A DNA stretch of 24,453 bases, taken from positions 1,041,043 through 1,065,495 of the forward strand of contig BFEA01000322.1 of the NCBI GenBank assembly GCA_003427395.1. The letters run 5' to 3'. This DNA comes from Chara braunii (taxonomy: Eukaryota > Streptophyta > Charophyceae > Charales > Characeae). The notes below the pieces were generated by a model that worked only from the letters and a program-made list of their open reading frames with translations, ran no database searches and had not been told where the DNA came from. Both the position numbers and the translations under genes were made by a program. Below, in pieces: positions 17,240 to 24,453 of this stretch (positions are counted from its first letter, which is position 1; each line of letters begins with the position of its first letter).

Positions 17240-19443
17240 ATGACAGACGCTGTGATGGAAAATCGCTCGCCTCCTCCAGGCCCTGAAGCTGCAGAAGTGG
17301 ATAATGCAAGACTGCGCGAGTTGGCCCACCTCTGCTATGAGGAAGGTCTACTACCAGCTGATATCGACCCGGGCGAGATGCGGATTGAGGGACGGGAGGT
17401 ACACTTCAAAGTCAATCATGCTATTAACCAAGTGAAGGTGAATTGGCTAAAAGAACACACGGTGACGGTTATCTTCAGAGAAGGATCACGTTTCCTCCCG
17501 AAGAAAGTCAAGGATGACGTGGTACGGGCCTACGAAGATGAGAAGATTCAAGACGGCACGTTCGAGGCTGCAGAGTTCAAGCGAGGAAGGATCAAGATTG
17601 AGAGTCCGAATGTGCTATCATATGTGGCCAAGAATTCAACACTGACACGATGGTTGATAGTCAAGGGTAGAGATGAAATCACCTTAGGCAATGACACGTA
17701 TGTGCTAGAATTCAAACCCTAGCTCACCAAAGCTCAATTAAACGAACAGAGGCGAGTCACTGATGATGCTACCTTTTGGGTCATAGCCGTCCAGGTTCCT
17801 CTTGGTGCCATGCTCTATCTTGAATCTCACATCCGGAAAGCGATCGGACCCGTCATCTCCACACATCCATCAGAACCTGATAGGCTCAAACCCTCACTGG
17901 TCAATATTAAGTTTGACGTGGATCCTAGCTGTCGCGATAACATGAAGGATAAGATTTGGGTCGAGACTTTTGAAGGTGACGAATTAGAGGTGAAGCTCGC
18001 ATCATCCATAATGCCACGGTGCCGACGGTGTCCGGCCTTTTTCCACTCCGAGACTGAATGTAGACGAGGCAATCGCGATAGAGGTCAAAACTCAGCGGCG
18101 TCTTCCCAACCAAACCAACCATCAGTTGGTCAGGGTCAGGCTTTCCAGTCTAGGTACCAAGGCCCACTAGGTCCCAATGCTTCGGTCCCGACACAACCTC
18201 CGGGTGTTCCTATTCCCCCGGAGAATCTGCCATCCAGAAGTCATGCCTCATCCTTTCACAACCCAACCTTCTCTCCGTTCCTCGGTCACCCATTTCCCTA
18301 CGGCTTCCCGTTACAACCCAACGACCCACATCAATTATTACCCCCGGAAGGTTCGGCCTTCTTTCCGTGGTTTCCTCAAGGCTTAGGGATTGGACAGTAC
18401 CCCGGGCTACACACTGGATTGGGGGGAATTGCACCATTCACAGCTGGGAGGAATGGAGTTTGGAGTTGGTGTGGGAGGGGCTAACCCCCAACCACAAGGA
18501 GTAACAGGCAACCAAAATGGCCTGCCCCAGAATCGAGATGGTGGGCCCTCGGCGTCAATAACAACTCCTCGCCGGGATGCAGAAGGACACGTTTCACCAC
18601 GACAATCGCCGTTGGGTGATCATGGGGCGACATCAATGGGTGATGCCTCAGCGATGCCTCGAACTCGAAGCAGTTTGTTAGGTAAACAACGACGATTAAG
18701 TGAAGAGCTCGGTTATGCCACTGGTGGTCTGAGAAAAGGTGGCGAAGGATCGAATACTTCACTCTCATCTTCCGAAGGCTCACAGGGACGGTGCATCGAG
18801 ATCGGCACGCCCGGGAACAAAACTACCCGTCGGCGAGCTCCTGTTTCGACGGGACGAGCGAAAAAAATGGAGGTAAAAATTCTTCCTATTTTTTGCGTAA
18901 TTGCAAGGAACACTGTCCATTTTGCTGCTTGGGTAGGGCCCGGCGGCAATACTAATTTGATTACTCTTCCATCCCCGGATCTGCCCATGCCCGCAGCGAT
19001 ATCGGCCTCGATTCGATTGGCGATTTGAGACCAATTTATGTTCCGCCCGATTTCCGACGTGACGATGCCTCGATTTATTATTGACCATCCTGACTTGCCA
19101 GAACACAAACTCAAATTCTTTTGTCCCATCGCTGATGCTCGCCTGGAGCCTGGCCAACTCGAGTCGTTGGAAACCAACGGATTGAGACTAATCCCACTTT
19201 TCATGGCTAATTGAAGGGAAGAAACAGGAACTGCATCGCCTGCAGGCGCTGCCAATGAAATCGGCAGAATTCTTGCATGAACTGGAAGGCAAACTCCCAA
19301 AGGAAAAGAAATTGTCCTCTCAATTCATGAAGAAAGCTTTGACCTTATCATGGTTGTCTGATGGCAATCGAGGTCGAGGTCAAGCACAACCAGATACCCA
19401 ATTCCAACACCGAGGGGAACACTCTCAGAATAGGCAAACTTAG
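17240..19443 (+). pseudogene. LINE-B ORF1, DUF4283-like RNA-binding protein
   Basis: From ATG 17240 frame 2 reads WLKEHTVTVIFREGSRFL, VVRAYEDEK, NVLSYVAKNSTLTRWLI and YVLEFKP, then TAG at 17720-17722. The antisense copy at the left of the window has Trp here (FKPWLT). The same frame continues with LTKAQLNEQ, FWVIAVQVPLGAMLYL and IGPVIS, the second half of a DUF4283-like region, to the CCHC knuckle CRRCPAFFHSETEC (18020-18061). A Pro/Gln/Gly-rich linker follows. Between about 18400 and 18480 the coding signal moves to frame 3 and then carries the C-terminal conserved domain from 18867 (VKILPIFCVIARNTVHFA, FFCPIADARLEPGQLESLE), with stops at 19026-19028 and 19212-19214. The end is in frame 1 (PMKSAEFLHELEGKL ... 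) and stops at 19441-19443. The protein would bind element RNA; this copy cannot make it whole. Confidence 0.82.
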
Positions 19444-22400
19444 GCTTGTCACATGGAACATTCGAGGAATTAGAGACAACTCGGGCAAACATAAGCGGGA
19501 TAGACTTAAAACATGGATTCACAATAAAAATATCCAAATTGTCTGTTTACAAGAGACAAAATTAGGCGAAGAGAAAATTAACTCGCTGGGCCAATGGTAG
19601 GATGGCCCCCAGATCTGGTCCCCTGCTCAGGAGACCAGAGGAGGGGTGGCTATCCTTATGCATCGGAATTTGGATATTGTTATAGTGGATTTTTACGCAG
19701 ATCTATGAGGTCGATGGTCATGGGTTAAAGTACTGGTGGACGACCGTCTGTGGGTTATTGCATTGGTGTATGCTCCTTCTACTCCAAACGAACGCCCTGG
19801 TTTTATGGATGAACTATTACATGTCATTCCTTATGGAGATGTGTTAATTATAGCCGGGGATTGGAATATCTCTTTGGACATTTCAGTGTCTGCGGCTCAA
19901 ACCCATGTCGCCAGGGATAAAACCGCTTTGTCAAACCTGATGAATGAACTAGTTCTGATTGATCCATATCGATTGTCTCATCCAGACCTACCGGGTTATA
20001 CTTGGTTTTCTAACCTCCGAGCTGAAATTGGATACATCAGAAGAATGCTAGACTTCTTTCTATGCTCAGCGAACACATGGGAATCTATCAACATGATTGA
20101 TGAAGTTTTTCATTCCATGTCTGATCACAAGCCTGTGATACTGAGCTTATACACTCAGGGGGCTAAACGAGGTAAGGGTCTCTTCAGGTTCAATACACAG
20201 AACCTGGATGACCCGGGGCTTGTATCCTGGATGAAAAAATTCTGGGACGAATGGAAGCTTACCCGGGGACAGTATAGGTCGCGAGGAGACTGGTGGGATG
20301 CGGGCACCAATATTTTTTCTAATTTATTAAGTGTTTTCTCAACATTGCTTGCGTTCAACAGGAGCAACCAAGAAGCACTACTGGTGAAGGAAATCGAATA
20401 TGCCGAACAGCGGATGGAAGCCCATCAAATTTCGGGACTTGTGTGGGGCAAAGAACGTGCTAAACTACTCACAGAGTGGGATGCGCTACAACAGAAGAAA
20501 TCCGAAGTGTGGGCTGATAGAATGAGGATTAAAGGCATGGCGGTTTATGATAGGATGACAAAGGAATCCTTTCAGAAGCTGCTTCCTTCACGCACTTCGC
20601 CCCGCATTAATGAAATTGTTCACCCCTTTGATGTGGATGCACCAAGGACAAAATAGCTCACCGAACTATGTGAGTATGCCTCTCTGTGCTATCGTGATAT
20701 ACTGACCTCACACACACAAGGAACAGATATTGATCGTAATATGGACAGGGGAAACCAGCATTGGTCCAATACAACCGTGCAGATAACAGACACAACACGC
20801 CTAATCCTCGACAGACCAATATCATTGGATGAAGCCCACAAAGCCCTGCTGGTTATGGCGAAGGGCAAAGCCCCGGGGAATGATGACCTCCCTACTGAAC
20901 TTTACCTCTATATCTGGGAGGAGATAAAAGAATCACTTGTTCAAATCTATAACCAGGTCTTAACGGGGGGACGCCTCTCTCCGAACATGTGCAAAGGGAT
21001 AATTTCAGTACTGTTAAAAAAAGTCGACAGATCAGAAATCAGGAATTGGCGCCTAATTTCTGTCTTGAATGTTTCTTAAAAGCTTCTGGCTAAAGTATTG
21101 GCTCGTCGATTAGCACCCTATTTGCCTGATTTGGTAATTCCTAACCAGACGGCCTTCATCCGTGGTCGTTCAATATTCGATAACATTATCACAACACTCG
21201 AGACTCTTGAAGTAATCCAAAATGAAAACAGTAATATGGTTATTCTTCTGTTGGACCTTAAAAAGGCATACGACCGAGTTAACTGGTCTTATGTCATTAC
21301 TACTCTAAAGCGCTTAAATTTTGGATAAAACTTTATATCGTGGGTGATTGTTTTATATTCGATGTCCACGACGACAGTGATGGTCAACGGTAGTCTCTCA
21401 AGAGAATTCCAACTGACCCGGTTCCTTAGACAGGGGTGTCCGCTAGCCCCCTTACTGTTTGCCATCCAATTTGAGGTCCTCCTCAATAATATCAAAGTCA
21501 ATCCTCGGATCACTGGTATGCCAACAAGCCCGACGTGGTATAAAGTCAAAGCCTTGGCTGACGACCTTTTTGCCATTTCAGAAAACTCAGCGTTATCTCT
21601 AACCACCCTCAAAGGCTATATAGACGAATATTCTAACTACTCTGAGGCTGCCATTAACTGGCACAAATTCGTCTTCTTTCTTCCTAGGGATTACGAACTG
21701 GAAGTGCAATGGGGGATGAAGAGAATAAAAGACAATGAGTCTGAACGCTTCTTGGGAGTACAAATTGCCCTTTAGAATTGTAGCGAGGCTCAGGACGACA
21801 TCTTGCTGCAAAAGACCCTTCATAGACTGGTCACATGGGGAAAAGCCCCTCACCTCTCCTTGTTCGGTAGGGCTATGGTCTTGAACGGAGCTCTTTTTGC
21901 TATGCTCTTGTTTGTAGGTACAGTCAGAGCCTTTGGTAACCACTTGTATACGCTGATCAAAAGAAGAGTTGCCCGCTTCCTGTGGAAACTGTATTCGGAA
22001 GAGAATGCTAGCTTCATCTCCAAAGTGGCTTGGGAGATGTTATGTCTCCCTAGGAGTGAAGGTGGACTGGGAATACTAGATCCCAGGAAACAGAATGACG
22101 CTATGTTGGTCAAATGGGTTGTCAGAGCATGCTTGGAATCCCCAGTGCCACACTGGGTCTACTTGGCTGAACAGATCCTAGGTGATGAGTGAAACCTCCT
22201 AAGAAGGGAGGATGTCTGGACCTGTGTTTTCTTATTTTCGTACCAACGCCGAATGATCAAGTCGCCTTTCTGGCACGCTGTGATCATGGCATGGAAAAAA
22301 CTTCATCCAGACTCCTGGAGCCCGCCTCAAACCAAAGCAGAAGTGCTGGAACAACCCATCTTTGAAAATTTGTTTATCAGACAGGAAAACGGAGAATGGT

Positions 22401-23665
22401 TCAAGGCTGACACCTCCGCTAATAGCTACGGGAGACCCTGGATTGAACGAGGGGTATTGCGCATAGCGGACATATGGGATAATTTTGCAGGCACCTGGTT
22501 ATCCGACCTCGACCTGAGATTGAAACTAGGGAGACTCAAGCAAGTAGAAGAGAGGAAAAAAGCGATAATACATGCTGTCCTAGAAACATGGAAGGCTCTG
22601 ATGGACCCAGCGGGTACAGACCCGCCAGGCACGTGGTTTATCAATGAACAATCATCTGAAGAAAGACTGTGGAAACTTCTAATACAATCTGATGGTAAGA
22701 GGATATTTCAAAGTTGGAACACCTCAATGCAAGGCTCCCTGACAGTAGATTCGGAGAACGCTCAACCAGGGGTAGGTATGGTACTTACTCAGGTCAGAGT
22801 TTTTTAGACAAGCGACAACAGCGGCAATTCCTAAGGAGTTCTCTTTGATAAAGGTAAACCAATCTCAAAACTGAAATTAGATCCCAGACTGTGCGAATGG
22901 CTAGCAAAGGGCCCTAATGGGCAGAATCTGTGTTTATTGGACTATCATCAAAGGATAGGCTATAAACTGGCATTACCCTACAAGTGTCCAGAGGTGGTTG
23001 CAAAACATAGATGGAGTCAACTCCTCTAGGAAGAGCCAGAGACAATAAGCAAAGCTCTAAAGGACTGTTGGGACCAGCTCAAACTACTCCCTTGTCAACG
23101 TCAAGCGGCAATACTCTGGTTGCTTTCATTGGTTTCCACCCCATCGGCAGTTTGGCTGATGGAACGCGGGATGAAGGTAGATTTGAAATGCAAACGCTGT
23201 AACTGGGCCTTCGAATCTACAGTCCACCTATGGTGGGACTGCCCTGCCTCAGCTAGTATCTGGAAGTGGATAATAAGCATCTGAAACAGGATCTCAGACA
23301 ATGCATTCCAGTGGGACAAACTGTGGACTCTGCTGGGCGGAATCCCAGGTAATTGCAACATCTCGAAGGGTTGGGGCTACGTGGCCCAGACTTTCAGGGC
23401 GGCAGGTGTTTCGGTGATTTGGCAAGTACAGAACGACGAAGTTTTTAACGATAAGGAATGGACGAACAAACAAATCCGCTCCACCTTCTGCAGACTGTTA
23501 CGTACAACCATATTGGCGGGCTGGAGGAGGAAAGTGACGAAAGCACAGAACAGAGCGAATGGCTTATTGTGGTTTGAGGATACCTGGTGTCTTCGAAAGT
23601 CCATTGCATCGGTTGACAGCATGCAAAATGTCACCTTGTCGCCATGGCTTTTTGAGGATGGATGA
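19430..23665 (+). pseudogene. LINE-B ORF2: endonuclease / reverse transcriptase
   Basis: All of ORF2 lies in frame 2 with no frameshift. The expected ATG is ATA (19430). Endonuclease: LRLVTWNIRGIRD, LQETKLG, GDWNISLD, YTWFSNL, RRMLDFFL and an intact SDHKPVI. Reverse transcriptase: KGKAPGNDDLP, NWRLISVLNVS, LLLDLKKAYDRVNW (Asp codons 21254 and 21272), LRQGCPLAPLLF, motif C LADD at 21554-21565. zf-RVT-like CCHC at 23189-23242: CKRCNWAFESTVHLWWDC. Stops at 19598, 19706, 20654, 21077, 21326, 21773, 22190, 22805, 22832, 23027 and 23282; the last codon is TGA 23663-23665. By alignment with LINE-A, the stops at 19598, 19706, 22190 and 23282 replace Trp, 21773 replaces Gln and 21077 Tyr. Residues known to be catalytic are present, so the inactivation is by nonsense changes and loss of the start. 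Confidence 0.9.
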
Positions 23666-24430
23666 AAGCCTTAAGCACGATATAGAGAGTGGGCTGAAGT
23701 AGACTGTGTTAGTTGGACTATTCTTGGCGTTAGGAGTTAGTTTGGTCTGAGCTTAGTTTATTGTACGTCCAACCTGCCCACTCGGTTGCTTAATGTCTCA
23801 GTAGACAGGCAGTTGGCCCTGTTTGGGGAGGGAGTGGATGTTAGTCACTGGAGAAGGGATCATGATATGAACCCAACCCCCGCTGTAGGCGGAGAGTAGT
23901 GGTAGGTAAATAAGTAAAGTAGAATAGGTGGTTAGAATTGGGAGGGGAATAAAAGGCCCATGATAGAGGAATCCCTGTGGCTGTGTTGGTTGTATACAGG
24001 TTAACTCAGTGAGGCCTATGTAGGAGAATCATAGTGGGATGTGGCAATGCGAATGGAATAAGTAGAGAGAGTAAAGAGGAGGCTTGGGGTCCACCTGCTA
24101 AGGTTTGTTCGGTTGTTTTAGGCATGGTTGAAAGTTTTTTTCTCGAATTGTTTGGTTTCTTAAGCATGGTTGAAGTTTAATTACTTTTTTTTGGATTGTT
24201 CGGTTTTTCCAGGCATGGTTGAAAGTTTAATTCTTTTTTTCTTTTTTTTACCAGGGTCGCGGAATGTCAGAGCAGCGGTCTTATGTTGGCCAATTCTGCC
24301 TCTGGACACATACCCGGACGCCTGCACCTAAACTGGGTAATGGTCCAAGAGTCTTCTCCGGGTTGATTGTGGAGGGTTTTCCGGCCTCCTTTTGTTTTCT
24401 TTGGTAATGAATGGACTCCCTTTTTGTATT
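23666..24430 (+). other. LINE-B 3' UTR
   Basis: A 765-base non-coding stretch between the ORF2 stop and the A tail. It carries a short tandem array at 24104-24249 and then a pyrimidine tract ending in TTTACCAGG (to about 24255), which resembles a 3' splice site. No AATAAA sits just before the tail; the only AATAAA (about 23948) is nearly 500 bases upstream. Confidence 0.7.
24104..24249 (+). repeat. Three tandem ~45-bp repeats in the LINE-B 3' UTR
   Basis: Each unit has the form ATTGTTCGGTTTTTcc-AGGCATGGTTGAAAGTTTAATT followed by a T run. Copies lie at about 24105-24141, 24147-24191 and 24195-24240. They could be slippage products or a reverse transcriptase recognition element. Confidence 0.8.
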
Positions 24431-24453
24431 AAAAAAAAAAAAAAAAAAAAAAA
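24431..24453 (+). repeat. Terminal A tail of LINE-B
   Basis: Twenty-three A close the window after TTTTTGTATT. The position fits the 3' A tail of an L1-type element; the flanking target-site duplication would lie beyond the window. Confidence 0.8.

Larger units (their letters stand above)
17240..24453 (+). mobile_element. LINE-B: L1-type non-LTR retrotransposon, inactive
   Basis: ORF1 (17240-19443), ORF2 (19430-23665), a 3' UTR (23666-24430) with short tandem repeats, and a terminal A run at the window edge (24431-24453). It belongs to the same clade as LINE-A, with the same domain order and the same LADD motif, but the proteins are clearly diverged and the base composition is less GC-rich. 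No monomeric 5' UTR lies before ORF1. ORF2 keeps a single reading frame throughout and is broken only by point stops, so this copy looks structurally better preserved than LINE-A. Confidence 0.88.

Noticed and set aside
13373-23284. In-frame stops as readthrough codons or an altered genetic code
   Set aside because: TAG, TGA and TAA all occur, some at non-Trp sites, and the elements also carry frameshifts, a lost start and a deletion. Ordinary decay explains them.
13365-23290. Fungal-type RIP as the cause of the G-to-A pattern
   Set aside because: Half of the Trp changes are TGG to TGA, which is not the CpA target of RIP, and the LINE type looks plant-like. Methylation decay is simpler.

Overview
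The window looks like nuclear DNA of a large, repeat-rich streptophyte genome. A charophyte such as Chara is my guess, based only on the style of the LINE and Myb-like proteins; this is inference. I see no bacterial operons, no CRISPR array, no rRNA or tRNA gene, and no intact host gene. Nearly everything recognisable is a transposable element or its debris, and every recognisable coding sequence is broken.

Layout. 1-455 (minus strand) holds the 5' part of a LINE ORF1 and runs off the left edge. 456-4050 is non-coding and rich in tandem and direct repeats. 4052-5823 holds two halves of a Myb/SANT-like (trihelix) protein gene, separated by a 420-base assembly gap (4880-5299) and a 60-base A tract. 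6399-6549 is a retroposed U6 snRNA copy with an A tail and flanking target-site duplications. 7397-7606 is a fragment of a Ty3/gypsy integrase C-terminus, followed by an AT-rich foldback element (about 7735-8190).

The right-hand 15 kb is two LINE retrotransposons of one clade but different families, head to tail on the plus strand. LINE-A (about 9340-17239) has a 5' region of tandem monomers, ORF1 (10513-12948) and ORF2 (12941-17193). LINE-B (17240-24453) has ORF1 (17240-19443), ORF2 (19430-23665), a repeat-bearing 3' UTR and a terminal A tail at the window edge. Both encode a DUF4283-like RNA-binding ORF1 with a CCHC knuckle and an unnamed C-terminal domain of about 160 residues, then an ORF2 with APE-type endonuclease, reverse transcriptase (motif C is LADD) and a zf-RVT-type CCHC.

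How the parts relate. In a live element ORF1 would coat the RNA and ORF2 would nick the target and prime reverse transcription. Here both copies are dead: LINE-A has stops, several frameshifts, an ORF1 deletion and a mutated endonuclease residue; LINE-B ORF2 stays in one frame but carries 11 stops. Eight stops across the two elements fall where the paralogue has tryptophan. The U6 retrocopy shows that LINE-type machinery has acted in trans in this genome. The points most worth following are the C-terminal ORF1 domain, the 46-base LINE-A/LINE-B junction without an A tail, the monomeric 5' region of LINE-A and the tryptophan-to-stop pattern.
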